64,000 nt of DNA from NCBI GenBank assembly GCA_030753015.1, contig JASMDC010000012.1, positions 28,734 through 92,733 on the forward strand. Reading direction: 5' to 3'. A program made the translations under genes and the position numbers. The stretch is from Candidatus Undinarchaeales archaeon. GTDB lineage: Archaea; SpSt-1190; JASMDC01. Under the pieces are notes generated by a model that saw only the letters and a list, made by a program, of their open reading frames with translations, searched no databases and was not told the origin of the DNA. Shown here one piece after another: positions 50,542-59,786 of this stretch. Numbering within the stretch: the stretch's first letter is position 1; every line of letters starts with the position of its first letter.

Positions 50542-50862
50542 CTAGCCCTTTCCCCCCTTTCCCTTCTTCTTCTTCTTCTTCTTCTTCTTCCCCCCTTTCT
50601 TCAGCAGTTCCTCCACACGCTTCTTTGTACCTTCGTCAAGGGCGGCCGGCTTGATGAGCTCATCAGCGGGCTTCACCTCGAAGGGTGACGTAGGTTTTTT
50701 GCCATACTTCTTGAGGAAATCAGCGATGCTCACGGTGATGCCCTGAGCGCACACTTCGCACAGTTTCGCTATCCGCTCGTCATGAGCGATGATACGCACC
50801 TGCTTCCGCTTCTTGCACACAGAGCAAATGCCTTCCTCGAACTGGAGGGAAATCCCGGCCAT
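50542..50862 (-). CDS. Zinc-ribbon protein with poly-lysine tail
   Basis: 106 residues. The N-terminal half has two CxxC knuckles (GICSVCKKRKQV and LCEVCAQG), a treble-clef/zinc ribbon. The middle is basic, and the C-terminus is KKGG followed by nine lysines and GKGGKG. The lysine run is encoded by a CTT microsatellite on the plus strand. The highly basic tail suggests nucleic-acid or ribosome binding. ATG 50862 is 29 nt from the symmetric box at 50888-50895 (leaderless). Confidence 0.7.
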   Translation of the reverse strand: MAGISLQFEEGICSVCKKRKQVRIIAHDERIAKLCEVCAQGITVSIADFLKKYGKKPTSPFEVKPADELIKPAALDEGTKKRVEELLKKGGKKKKKKKKKGKGGKG

Positions 50863-50887
50863 GGTAACTTATCGCCTTCAGTGAAAA

Positions 50888-50895
50888 GCTTAAGT
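50888..50895. promoter_or_regulatory. Shared symmetric box GCTTAAGT
   Basis: Exactly midway (about 29.5 nt) between the ATGs of the zinc-ribbon gene (50862, minus) and the AsnC-like gene (50921, plus). It has AAAA on one side and GTTTA on the other. A single bidirectional promoter core for two leaderless genes is inferred. Confidence 0.5.
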
Positions 50896-50920
50896 GTTTA
50901 TCAGCCGGTCCCGTGCATCA

Positions 50921-51451
50921 ATGGGCGCAGGCTTTATCGAGGTGGCACTCAAGCCCAAGAGTGAAAGCCGGTTCTTCCAGGACTTCCGTTCGCGTGTGAA
51001 GAACCTCTTCTTCGTTGCAGGAAAGTACGACCTGTTCGTGGAGGTGAACATCGGGGACATGGCAGAGCTCCTCGACTTCCTCCATGAGGTCCAGCATCAG
51101 GAGTACGTGATACGTTCACGTGTATCCTTGGTGCTCAAGGTGCTCAAGGATGAGGAGCGGACCTTAAAGGACCTATCCGAGGAGGAGAAGGACGGGATGT
51201 TCAATGAATCGATCCACGCGTTCATCGGCATCCATTCCAAGGATGGCTGTGCTGCCGCGACCGTCAAGGACCTGCCTGATATCAAGCGGCTGTTCACCAT
51301 CCGCGGCCATCATGAGATGCTCGCCTACCTCATGTGCGCGAACATGTCGGACGTACTGCATAACCTAATGGAGATCCGTACTAAGCATGCTGTCAGCGAC
51401 ACACAGACGTACTTCATCCTCCGTGCAGAGCGGGCACCGCAATTCGTATAG
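50921..51451 (+). CDS. AsnC/RAM-like ligand-binding domain protein
   Basis: 176 residues from ATG 50921 (MGAGFIEVALKPKSESRFFQ). It reads as two ferredoxin-like alpha/beta domains without an HTH: VKNLFFVAGKYDLFVEVNIG with LLDFLHEVQHQEYVIRSRVS, then ESIHAFIGIHSKDGCAAATV with MLAYLMCANMSDVLHNLMEI. AVSDTQTYFILRAE at the end is typical of the AsnC/Lrp RAM domain. It could be a stand-alone effector sensor. The start lies 29-30 nt from the shared box. Confidence 0.75.
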   Translation: MGAGFIEVALKPKSESRFFQDFRSRVKNLFFVAGKYDLFVEVNIGDMAELLDFLHEVQHQEYVIRSRVSLVLKVLKDEERTLKDLSEEEKDGMFNESIHAFIGIHSKDGCAAATVKDLPDIKRLFTIRGHHEMLAYLMCANMSDVLHNLMEIRTKHAVSDTQTYFILRAERAPQFV

Positions 51452-51460
51452 TCGAACTGC

Positions 51461-52816
51461 TCACCGGCGGTACATCACCGTGTAGGTGAGCTCTGCCTCA
51501 CCACGGTTGGGCACAGGAATTGAAAACTCTACTGCCTTCGGCTTCTTATCATAGGTCCTGTCAGATGTGACAACGGACCAGTCGCCGCTGTGGTGCTCCA
51601 CGACGCTCACCGCGACCTCTGTGTACTTCTGGTTGATGAACTTAATGTGATAGCTCTCGCGGAAAGCGGTTTCGGTTAGATTCATGCTCTCTGGGACGGT
51701 GCGCTCTACTCTGATATCGGGCTCGTTCCGCACAAGGAATCGGATGGCCTCGTTACGGGGCGTGTGGAACAGGGCGTGCTCGTTCAGGTAATGGAGGCTC
51801 CCGTCCTCTTTTATAATGTAAATCCGGACCCGGCCCGGGGGGAGGGGGCTTCCGAGGCCGGACTCCTCGTTATTGGAGAACTCTACCATGGCACCCACCT
51901 TTCCTGGACTGATGGTGTGGTCGTAGAGGTACCCCGTGGTCGCCCGTACATCGTCGGTGCCGGCCAGTGCGACCTGGCGGGTCATGAGGGCGGGGAGAGT
52001 GACCGTTCGAGGGAGCTCATAGACATGGTACTCGGAAGCGGATTCAGTGGGCGCGCCCTCGGTGTGGACGAGGTTGATACGAGCATTCGTGAAGGCCGCT
52101 CCGCACTGGTTGTCTATGGACGCCCACGTGGCGAGGTCGACGGTCGTGCCGTCATCGCCCTCGTTCACAATGGCAACGTACTCGCCCTTCCAGGAAAGTC
52201 CGGTCGTGCTGTACGTGAGCTCGGTGAGATGCTCGCCTTCCTGGCCGTTCCGCAGCCGGAGCACTAGTGCAGGGCTCGAGATGATGGCACCTGCATCGGT
52301 GGAGAACGTCATGCGCCCCACATCGTTGCGTGCAACGAGCGTGAGCTCGTCATCTGTTCCCTCGAGCGCCAGGTATTTACCGTTCGCTGACATGAGACGC
52401 CCGGTCAGCACTTCGCCGTTGGCGTGGATGGTGACGTTGTTCCCCACCGAACGCTCCAGCAGTGCCTCGGTGGTCGCCAGGTCGTGACGGAAGGCCTGGT
52501 CCTGCACCATGAACGTTCCTGGGGCCGAGATCGATGAGAAGTGGACGGATGTCGGGTCCATGAACGAGGAAATGTCGCGGAAACGGACCTCGTTGATGTT
52601 CGCTTTGAGAGGGATCGTGCGCCGGTCGCGGACGAGAGCGAGCCCGTCGTCGTACAGAGTTAGGGCGATACCGGACTCCAGCTCACCGTTATCGGCGAGG
52701 TGGATTGTCGCGGGGGGCGCGTCCAGACCGTTCGCAGGCCAGGTCGGGATGGTCACCAGGACCAGGGCCGCGGTCACGATGATGGCGAGAATGATGGCCG
52801 TGTGGCTCATTGCCAT
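51461..52816 (-). CDS. Exported DUF4139-like protein
   Basis: 451 residues with an N-terminal helix (TAIILAIIVTAALVLVTIPT), then an Ig-like region (VTIHANGEVLTGRLM) and the DUF4139-like core (LTELTYSTTGLSWKGEYVAI, LATWASIDNQCGAAFTNARI, LVHTEG and a closing beta region). DUF4139 is found in mucoidy-inhibitor-A-like and other envelope proteins of unclear function. ATG 52816 is 25 nt from the box at 52837-52846, so the mRNA is leaderless. It is divergent from a small Pro-rich gene. Confidence 0.8.
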   Translation of the reverse strand: MAMSHTAIILAIIVTAALVLVTIPTWPANGLDAPPATIHLADNGELESGIALTLYDDGLALVRDRRTIPLKANINEVRFRDISSFMDPTSVHFSSISAPGTFMVQDQAFRHDLATTEALLERSVGNNVTIHANGEVLTGRLMSANGKYLALEGTDDELTLVARNDVGRMTFSTDAGAIISSPALVLRLRNGQEGEHLTELTYSTTGLSWKGEYVAIVNEGDDGTTVDLATWASIDNQCGAAFTNARINLVHTEGAPTESASEYHVYELPRTVTLPALMTRQVALAGTDDVRATTGYLYDHTISPGKVGAMVEFSNNEESGLGSPLPPGRVRIYIIKEDGSLHYLNEHALFHTPRNEAIRFLVRNEPDIRVERTVPESMNLTETAFRESYHIKFINQKYTEVAVSVVEHHSGDWSVVTSDRTYDKKPKAVEFSIPVPNRGEAELTYTVMYRR

Positions 52817-52836
52817 GGGGGGCCGTGAGGCCGGTA

Positions 52837-52846
52837 AGCTTTAAGT
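52837..52846. promoter_or_regulatory. Box AGCTTTAAGT between divergent genes
   Basis: The only AT core in the 69-bp gap between 52816 (minus ATG) and 52886 (plus GTG). Leftward it gives a leaderless mRNA; rightward a leader of about 16 nt containing GGAGGGGG. Confidence 0.5.
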
Positions 52847-52885
52847 GCGTTTAGGCATCTCGCTCACGACCACGGAGGGGGCAAG

Positions 52886-53254
52886 GTGAGGACCGTTATA
52901 AAGCCGTTCCGGACACGGACCGTGAGCCGTGTCGCCATTCGGCCATTCATTCTCATCATTATCCTGTGTGCGATGTGCTTGTGCTTCGGCCCACGACGGC
53001 CTCCACCTAGCGCCACACCCTCCCCTACTCCGAGCCTTCCACCGACCGTTGTGGACGTGGCTTCCCAGCCACCGTCAGAGCAGCAACCCCATAGTGTTGA
53101 CGTGCCCGTGGACGATGAGTCAGATGATCATGCTGTCGTGGAATCCCGAGCACTCTCGGCAACAGGCGAGGGCGATGAGCTCATAGAGGTCCCATCACCT
53201 GCGATCAACGCTTCCGAGCCTGCGCTCGTAGATTCGCACAACAATGGCGGGTGA
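52886..53254 (+). CDS. Small secreted Pro/Ser-rich protein
   Basis: 122 residues from GTG 52886, with GGAGGGGG before it. A basic start (RTVIKPFRTRTVSRVAIRPF) precedes a hydrophobic helix (ILIIILCAMCLCF) with three cysteines. A Pro/Ser/Thr/Glu-rich exported tail without structure follows. It could be a lipoprotein-like or anchored peptide. No family recognised; it converges with the AI-2E permease gene. Confidence 0.55.
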   Translation: MRTVIKPFRTRTVSRVAIRPFILIIILCAMCLCFGPRRPPPSATPSPTPSLPPTVVDVASQPPSEQQPHSVDVPVDDESDDHAVVESRALSATGEGDELIEVPSPAINASEPALVDSHNNGG

Positions 53255-53265
53255 ACGTTACCCGC

Positions 53266-54519
53266 TCACGCCTTCTTCTTCTTCGAACGCTTCTTGGACT
53301 TGGCGACGGCGGGATCTTTTCCCTTACGGGATTCCTCCGCGGCCTGGAAGACCATCTGTGCAGAGGCATGGTCCCGCCACATGGTCAGGTCCCGCTTCTC
53401 ACGCAGCGACTTCCCATAGATCTCCACGGCGTTCGCAAAGGCTCCGAGGATGATCGGACCGATAAAGAATCCGGAGATACCGTACACGAAGGGTCCTGAG
53501 ATCATCCCCAGTAGAAGATAGAACGGGTGAAGTGTATCGGTCTTTCGGGACACCCATGCGTACATCATTTGGCTGACTATGGTGAGGATGACGGCCAGGA
53601 GGAGCATTTCGATCCCTGTTCGCCACTCGAAAGAAGCGAAATTGAAGAGAGCCAGCACGAAAGGGACCAGAGATCCACCGATGATGGGGACGAGGGCCAC
53701 TATGGTCGTCACCACGGCCAGGAGGAGCGGATCGCCGTAGCCGATGGCCACGTAGCCGGGGAACGAAACGACACCGATGAGAAAAGAGAGCGAAAAGTGG
53801 GAGAAGATTACCCCGCGTGCCATGCGGTCCGTCTCTCCAAGGAATTCCTGGACCATGCCGACCTTCTCAGAGGGGAACATGAGCACAATACCAAGAATAG
53901 CCTTCTCACCGTCCAGGAGAAAGTAGTAGGTCAGGAACATTATCAGCAGGAGTGCGAAGAAGAGACTGGAGAGCTCGGAGAGGGATCCGAGTATATTCTG
54001 TGTCACGGCTTCTGAAGACACGGCCTCATTGATGTACTCGCCAATCTTGATGTTCGTCACGTTGATGCCTAGATCGGCCCCGGTACGCATCTCTACGGTA
54101 TCAATGAGCCCATTGGCCTTACCGATAAGCTCCTCTTTGTTGCCCTCGTAGAATTCGGAGCCATGCTGAAAGACCTGGTTGAGGATGAAGATGGAGTAGA
54201 CGAACATGATGAGCCCGGCCACGCTGATAAAGAGGGCGATGAAGAAGATGGATATGTCGCGCTTCCCGACCTTGCTTGAGAAGGCCTTCTCAAGGGGGTG
54301 GAAGAGATAAGCCAGGAAGGCGGATGCCAGGACCAGGTTGAAGAAAGGGTAGACCGTGTAGAACGAGACGAGCCCGAGCACGATGCAAAGGGCGAGGAAG
54401 AAGCTTACGTTCCCTGACGCGCGCTCGACCTCCTTGTCAAGCGCCTCCCGCTGGAGCTGGGCGTCATCGTAGTGCTCGTGGAGGGTCGCAGCGACCTCAT
54501 CGCTGGTAGGGTATTCCAC
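53266..54519 (-). CDS. AI-2E/PerM-family membrane transporter
   Basis: 417 residues from GTG 54519 (VEYPTSDEVAATLHEHYDD); a TTG at 54540 overlaps the GGTTAAAAAAGC promoter box and is less likely. Six to eight transmembrane helices (FFLALCIVLGLVSFYTVYPF, LIMFVYSIFILNQVF, LSSLFFALLLIMFLTYYFLL, and FGPDPLLLAVVTTIVALVPI-like near the end), with the FYLLLGMISGPFVYGISGFF motif and GPIILGAF typical of the family. The tail is very basic (KSKKRSKKKKA). Members export autoinducer-2 or act as Na/H antiporters; the substrate here is unknown. Confidence 0.9.
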   Translation of the reverse strand: MEYPTSDEVAATLHEHYDDAQLQREALDKEVERASGNVSFFLALCIVLGLVSFYTVYPFFNLVLASAFLAYLFHPLEKAFSSKVGKRDISIFFIALFISVAGLIMFVYSIFILNQVFQHGSEFYEGNKEELIGKANGLIDTVEMRTGADLGINVTNIKIGEYINEAVSSEAVTQNILGSLSELSSLFFALLLIMFLTYYFLLDGEKAILGIVLMFPSEKVGMVQEFLGETDRMARGVIFSHFSLSFLIGVVSFPGYVAIGYGDPLLLAVVTTIVALVPIIGGSLVPFVLALFNFASFEWRTGIEMLLLAVILTIVSQMMYAWVSRKTDTLHPFYLLLGMISGPFVYGISGFFIGPIILGAFANAVEIYGKSLREKRDLTMWRDHASAQMVFQAAEESRKGKDPAVAKSKKRSKKKKA

Positions 54520-54580
54520 CGGGGAGGAAATGGTCTTCAAGCTTTTTTAACCTGAGCGTTAACCTTTGGGAAAAAGGGAG

Positions 54581-54605
54581 AAGGCCGGGACAGGATCCCG
54601 GCCTT
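54581..54605 (-). terminator. Hairpin after giant Cys-rich surface-protein gene
   Basis: AAGGCCGGGA (54581-54590) pairs perfectly with TCCCGGCCTT (54596-54605) around CAGGA. In minus orientation the stem is followed by CTCCCTTTTTCCC, so it looks like a terminator for the gene at 54618-59786. Confidence 0.65.
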
Positions 54606-54617
54606 CGTTCTTTCTGC

Positions 54618-57600
54618 TCAAGGGCTGAGGTTGGACTTACTGTCGTCGGTGGGGATGCCGCTGTCGGACTTACAGACACCGGTATAGCAGTGCTCACCCT
54701 CCGGGCACTTGCAGTCCTTTTCACAAGAGCAGTCCTCATTGACATCACATGTGCCGTCGCCGCAGAATGGATCTGGTTTGCCGCAACCCGATATGGGAGC
54801 ATACTTGCAGACACCACCGTCATTCGCATCGCAGAAATCTTCCGTGCACGGGTTCTTGTCGTCGCAGTCGAGCTTCTTGCCGAGGCACTCCCCATCCTGG
54901 CAGGTGTCGCTCTTGGTACACGCCGAGCCGTCATCGCAGGCGATATCGCCCTTGAGCGACTTGAAGACACACTTGCCCGTCTTCTTGTCACAACTGTCGC
55001 TGGTGCAGGCCTCTTTGTCGTCGCATGTCCTCAGCTCGCCGCCTCTACATTTGCCACTGTCGCAGATGTCATACTCCGTGCACCCGTCGCCGTCGTCGCA
55101 GATAGTTCCATCTTCCGGATAGTTATTGCACTTGCCGGTCTCAGGATCACAGGCGTCGATCGTGCAGGGATTACCGTCATCGCAGTTCTTCCCCGCGCAG
55201 AGATCTTGTGGCTCTCCGCAGTCACCGGTGGTGATCTTCTCGTGCCTGCACTGACCCTCGGCGCAGAAGTCCTTTGTGCACGGATCGTTGTCGTCTCCGC
55301 AGAACATGCTGGCGCAAGGATCCTGAGTGCCCGTGTCCTCGCAATGATCGACACAGTCCTGCTTGCACTGCTCCTCGGGGAGACCGTCCTCGTACCGGCA
55401 GTACCAGATGCAGGTTCCGCAGTAGTTGTCCGCGGGCGGCTTGGGCGGTTTCTGGATCTCCCCGCACACACATTGCCCACTGCTGTCACACATCGGATCT
55501 ATGCACTTGAGGTTGGAACAGTCGTCATCGTTCTGGCAGCCGGGATCGTCGATCGGGGTGGGTACGGGGGAGGGCCCCTCACTACCAAGGCACTGTTTGG
55601 CACACTCAAGCTTCACACCACAGGCCTCTGCCTCAGCGCTTGAGGGATTCACAACGCCTAATGCCCTAACGATGCCCGCGAGGCACTCGTTGTCCCCGCC
55701 GCAATCGAGAGCGCACTCACAGGAGCGCTTGCAGCGGTAGTCGTCCCCGCATTCCTTGAAACAATCCCCATATTCCTCTGGTCCGAGGCACGGATTGATA
55801 CAGTCCCAGTCGCCCTTGCACTCGTTCTTGACATCGCACTTGCACATTCGAATGCAGCGCGGGTGGTCAGTGCCCGAGTCCGGGCATTTATCCTGGATAC
55901 ACACTTCGACCGGGTTCACGGGCATGGATGTCGGTGACGGGATGCCGGGATCGAAGCCCATGCACTCCTCGACGCACCGGTAGTCGCCCTCGCACTTGAC
56001 GAAACACTCGCACTTGAGCTTGCAGCGGTCCTGCTCCGCAGCCGGCGCATATCGGCACCGCTCTTCGTAGCACTGCCTGATCATGGTTTCCGGGTCCTCG
56101 GGCATGGGCGGTTTATCGTCCATCTTCTCACAACAGACCTCTTCTTCAAACTTGCAGGAGAAGGGCGCACCATAGGTGCCCGGCGGACAGCCCTTGGCAT
56201 AGTGCGCGCAGAAGGTACGCGGTACCTGACCGCATTCCTTTTCTCTTTCGGGCCGAGGCATACAGCAGACTTCGCGTGAGTCCGCACAGGGGATGTCAAT
56301 CTTCTCCATATCACTGGAGCATCCCTCGATGTAGTAGTTACATAAGCCGTTGTGCTGCTGACAGGGTGATGTCTCCCAGGTCCCTCCGGAGCCGATATCG
56401 CCCTCGGCCGGCCGGCAACCGCGATCGTCGGCGTTCGGGTGGCCGATGTCGCACACGGGCAGTTCGGACAGGTCGCACGGACAGTCTATCTTGCAATTGC
56501 AGTCCTCGCCAACGGTGTAGTCGCACACACCGTCGCCGCAGAAACCCTCGTCGGCCTGACCGCCGATCCGACATATCGGACCACACTTCTGCTTGCACTC
56601 CTCCTCGCGGAGGTTGTTGCGCTTGCACATCTGCTTGCACTCGTCGCAGGGATTGAATTCGATAGGTGGCATCGGCATGGGGATGGGTCCGGGCATTATC
56701 CCGGGCGGCCTCCCGGGCTCGCCGAGGAACCGCTCCATGCAGGCCCGCATACAGAATCCGCGATCGATACTGCGCTCATGGCGGCACTTATCCTCGCAGA
56801 TGCGGCCAGGATCCTCGGGCTTGTCGTCACTGATTCTGTCTAGGAACCTGTCGCTCGGACCGCATACGCACATGCCGTCGAAGCAGCGGGGTGTGTCCTG
56901 TCCGATCATCATGGGGCATATGAGGTCGCGACAGTCGCCGTCCTGGCGGCACTCCTTCTCCTCCTCGCGTCCTTCGCGTTCCTTGCCCATGCACTTGGAC
57001 ACGCAGAGCTTCTTCTCGGTGAAGTCGCGAGCGTCAGCGCACTTCTTCGCGATACAGTAATCGAGCAGGCGCTTTGCCTTGTTGCCCGAGTCACGCCGTT
57101 CATCCATGCACCGGTCCATGCACTCGAAGCGGTCGCGGCCCTTCTTCTCCTTACAGGCGTTCTGACACCGGCCCACGCCCTCGTCGCCGATTATGTTATC
57201 TGACTTCTCCTCGGCGCAGTCGTACACGAACTCCTTGACCTTGTGCTCGCAGACGTCCTCGCACTTACGCTTGCACAGACCCTTCGAGAAGCGCTTCACT
57301 TCCTTGCACTCCTTATAGACCTTGCACTTCTCCTCACCTGTCGAGGTTTCCTCGCACTTCTTCGTAGCGCGACAGACCTCCTCTACGACCTCATCGCCTT
57401 CACCACAGTCGCCGAGGCAGGAGTCGAAACAGAGACCGCGGATCTGGTGAGCCTCCTTCATGCACTGGCGCTTGACGTCGTCGCGCTCTCCGCGGGCCAT
57501 GAGATCGGCCTCGCAGGACATGTGGCATTCGTCGCGGTCGATACTGGAATCCACCTCGCACTTGAAGTGGCAGACCTCCATGGCGAACCGCGGATCGGTA

Positions 57601-59786
57601 AAGAAGCGCTCGCCGACACACGAGGGCACGCACTCCTTCAGTTCGGTCCGACATTTCTCGTCGCCCATATCTTCGCACTTATTGAAGCAGCTGTTAGCGT
57701 CATCGTGACATTCATTGGCGAACTTGTCGACATCCTGGAAGCACTCATCGACGGCACGGCGACCCTCCTCATCGATCTCGTCACACTTGAGGTAGCAATA
57801 CTCGGCCTCGTTGGGATCCTCGATAGTGTCACACTCTTCGAAGCAGCGACCGATGATCTCATCGAACTCGTACTGCTTGTTGATCTGTTCCTCACAGCGT
57901 CGCCGGAGCTTTTCTGCGCCATCTTCGCAACGTCGCCCAAGCCCCTCGCACCGCTGACCACAGTCCCCGATGCGTCGCATGCAGCGGTCCATGCCGCCCA
58001 TGCACTTGTCGCGGCACATCATGATGCGGTCCTCGAACACGGCCTCCTTGCGGTGTGATTTGAGCTCCTGCCTGAAGTTGGCGAGGCCTTCTTTGTCGTC
58101 CTTGCCCTTTTGCATGGTGAGGGTAACGCACTTCTGGAGATTCTCCTTGATCTTGGATGCCAGTGCCTTTACCTTGGCGTAATCGTTCGCGTTGAAGGCC
58201 TCCTCGCCCTCGGTGTAGAGCTGCTCGGCCTTGTCGACCAGCTCACCGCAATCATCGGCGAGCAGACCGGCCTCTTCGGCACGCTCGTAGAACGCCTTGA
58301 ACTTATCGAGCTCACGATGGAACTGCTCTACGAACTTGTCCATGTTATTGCGCTCACGGTCGAGGAATCCCTCGATGACCTCGCGCTTCCGCTCGGTATC
58401 TGCGCCATAGAATTCGTTGGCGCCCTCATAACTGGCGCTCTTTGCGAGGTTGAAGGCCTTCTTGATGAGTTGGTGTGCGCGAACGTAGTCGTCCACGTTG
58501 TTGGAACCCTCGGCGGTTGTGAACGCCTCCTCAGCCTCAGCGATGATCTTCTTTGCTTCCTCAAGGACCGTCTTTGCCTTCGCGAGGTCCTCGATCTGAT
58601 CATCGCTCTCGGCTTCCGCCTCGAGCGAAAGGAGGTAACTGTCCGCTTCGTCGAGCAGGGCAGTGGCCTTCTCTAGCTCGGCGGCGACGCGCTTTGCGAT
58701 CTGAGCGCGCTTCTCAAGGAGCTTCTCCTGTGTCTTCTTGAGCTCGTTCACACGCTTCTGCTTCCATTTGGCCTTGTTGCGATTGACGAAGTCCACGAGC
58801 TTCTTCTCGACGTTGGCCGTGGAGAGCGCCTCGACATGGATGCCCTCCATGAGGAGGAGCTGGGCTGCTACCTTGCTGACGAGTACAGGGATCCCAACGA
58901 CCTTGACGTTCTTGATCTCGTTGGTCTTGACGAACTCGATGACGTCGGGGATCTCACTCTCGTCGGAGATGATCTTCCGGGCGGACACATCAGCAGTGGT
59001 GGGCATGGAGATGGCCGACAAGAAGTCGTTCGCACCGGTCGCGATCACAACGAGGTCCTCTATGACGGTCTCCTTCTTGAGCTCTTCAAAAGCCTTGTCC
59101 TCGAGCTTCTTGATGACCTCCTTCTCGTCCTCGCCGGAGATGACCTCGATTTCGATGTCGAGGTTCTTGAGCTCAGTGGTGACGTTCTCACCGAATCTGG
59201 TACCAACAAGGAAGACCTTGATGACACCGAGATCATTAAGGGCATTGCTTGTCTCGGCAGAGAGCGCGTCCCCCGATGTGAGCAGCACGGGTATCTTCTT
59301 CGCGGACGCAAGGCCCTTCGCCATGCTCAGTTGCATATGCTCATATCCTTCGGATCCATCGGCGTCCCCGATGATGTCGTACACGAGCACGGCTTCGTCA
59401 GCACCCTCCTGCCACATATAGGTGGCGAACTCTGCGGCCGTTCCAAAACGGGATACACCCCAGGTACGTATGACCTCGAAGCCGTCCGCTTTGAGCTTTT
59501 CTTCGATATCTGTGGAAATGACGGAACTGCCACCCACGAGGATGATATTCTGTGGCCGTGTGTCGCTAAGGAACGTGGCCACCTCCTCTGGCAGTTCATC
59601 GGCGGGCGTCAGAAGAACGGGGATTCCCGCTTTGTCCGATCCTGCACCCGCGATAATAGCATCAGGGTAGTTGTCTCTGGTCGCCAGGATAACTGCGTCC
59701 AGCTCTCCTCCCGACTGGGAGGTACACAGCACGGCGATCATGAGCATGATGACCGTGAACATACGGAGGTTACGCGGAGGTACCAT
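54618..59786 (-). CDS. Giant CWB2 coiled-coil protein with very Cys-rich stalk
   Basis: 1722 residues from ATG 59786 (MVPPRNLRMFTVIMLMIAVL), about 30 nt after TTATATATACC; further in-frame ATGs upstream lie before the promoter. After the signal peptide come CWB2 repeats (DAVILATRDNYPDAIIAGAG, NIILVGGSSVISTDIEEKL, VFLVGTRFGENV), a coiled coil (about 58060-58870) and then about 1100 residues extremely rich in Cys. These include CxxxC helices (CRDKCMGGMDRCMRR), a CGDGVCDYTVGEDCNCKIDC module, repeated CDDG..CT..D.CD..G.C units and a terminal CGDGTCDVNEDC module. Such Cys-rich domains should be disulfide-linked outside the cell. Same plan as 24614-30178, with a different tail. Confidence 0.87.
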   Translation of the reverse strand: MVPPRNLRMFTVIMLMIAVLCTSQSGGELDAVILATRDNYPDAIIAGAGSDKAGIPVLLTPADELPEEVATFLSDTRPQNIILVGGSSVISTDIEEKLKADGFEVIRTWGVSRFGTAAEFATYMWQEGADEAVLVYDIIGDADGSEGYEHMQLSMAKGLASAKKIPVLLTSGDALSAETSNALNDLGVIKVFLVGTRFGENVTTELKNLDIEIEVISGEDEKEVIKKLEDKAFEELKKETVIEDLVVIATGANDFLSAISMPTTADVSARKIISDESEIPDVIEFVKTNEIKNVKVVGIPVLVSKVAAQLLLMEGIHVEALSTANVEKKLVDFVNRNKAKWKQKRVNELKKTQEKLLEKRAQIAKRVAAELEKATALLDEADSYLLSLEAEAESDDQIEDLAKAKTVLEEAKKIIAEAEEAFTTAEGSNNVDDYVRAHQLIKKAFNLAKSASYEGANEFYGADTERKREVIEGFLDRERNNMDKFVEQFHRELDKFKAFYERAEEAGLLADDCGELVDKAEQLYTEGEEAFNANDYAKVKALASKIKENLQKCVTLTMQKGKDDKEGLANFRQELKSHRKEAVFEDRIMMCRDKCMGGMDRCMRRIGDCGQRCEGLGRRCEDGAEKLRRRCEEQINKQYEFDEIIGRCFEECDTIEDPNEAEYCYLKCDEIDEEGRRAVDECFQDVDKFANECHDDANSCFNKCEDMGDEKCRTELKECVPSCVGERFFTDPRFAMEVCHFKCEVDSSIDRDECHMSCEADLMARGERDDVKRQCMKEAHQIRGLCFDSCLGDCGEGDEVVEEVCRATKKCEETSTGEEKCKVYKECKEVKRFSKGLCKRKCEDVCEHKVKEFVYDCAEEKSDNIIGDEGVGRCQNACKEKKGRDRFECMDRCMDERRDSGNKAKRLLDYCIAKKCADARDFTEKKLCVSKCMGKEREGREEEKECRQDGDCRDLICPMMIGQDTPRCFDGMCVCGPSDRFLDRISDDKPEDPGRICEDKCRHERSIDRGFCMRACMERFLGEPGRPPGIMPGPIPMPMPPIEFNPCDECKQMCKRNNLREEECKQKCGPICRIGGQADEGFCGDGVCDYTVGEDCNCKIDCPCDLSELPVCDIGHPNADDRGCRPAEGDIGSGGTWETSPCQQHNGLCNYYIEGCSSDMEKIDIPCADSREVCCMPRPEREKECGQVPRTFCAHYAKGCPPGTYGAPFSCKFEEEVCCEKMDDKPPMPEDPETMIRQCYEERCRYAPAAEQDRCKLKCECFVKCEGDYRCVEECMGFDPGIPSPTSMPVNPVEVCIQDKCPDSGTDHPRCIRMCKCDVKNECKGDWDCINPCLGPEEYGDCFKECGDDYRCKRSCECALDCGGDNECLAGIVRALGVVNPSSAEAEACGVKLECAKQCLGSEGPSPVPTPIDDPGCQNDDDCSNLKCIDPMCDSSGQCVCGEIQKPPKPPADNYCGTCIWYCRYEDGLPEEQCKQDCVDHCEDTGTQDPCASMFCGDDNDPCTKDFCAEGQCRHEKITTGDCGEPQDLCAGKNCDDGNPCTIDACDPETGKCNNYPEDGTICDDGDGCTEYDICDSGKCRGGELRTCDDKEACTSDSCDKKTGKCVFKSLKGDIACDDGSACTKSDTCQDGECLGKKLDCDDKNPCTEDFCDANDGGVCKYAPISGCGKPDPFCGDGTCDVNEDCSCEKDCKCPEGEHCYTGVCKSDSGIPTDDSKSNLSP

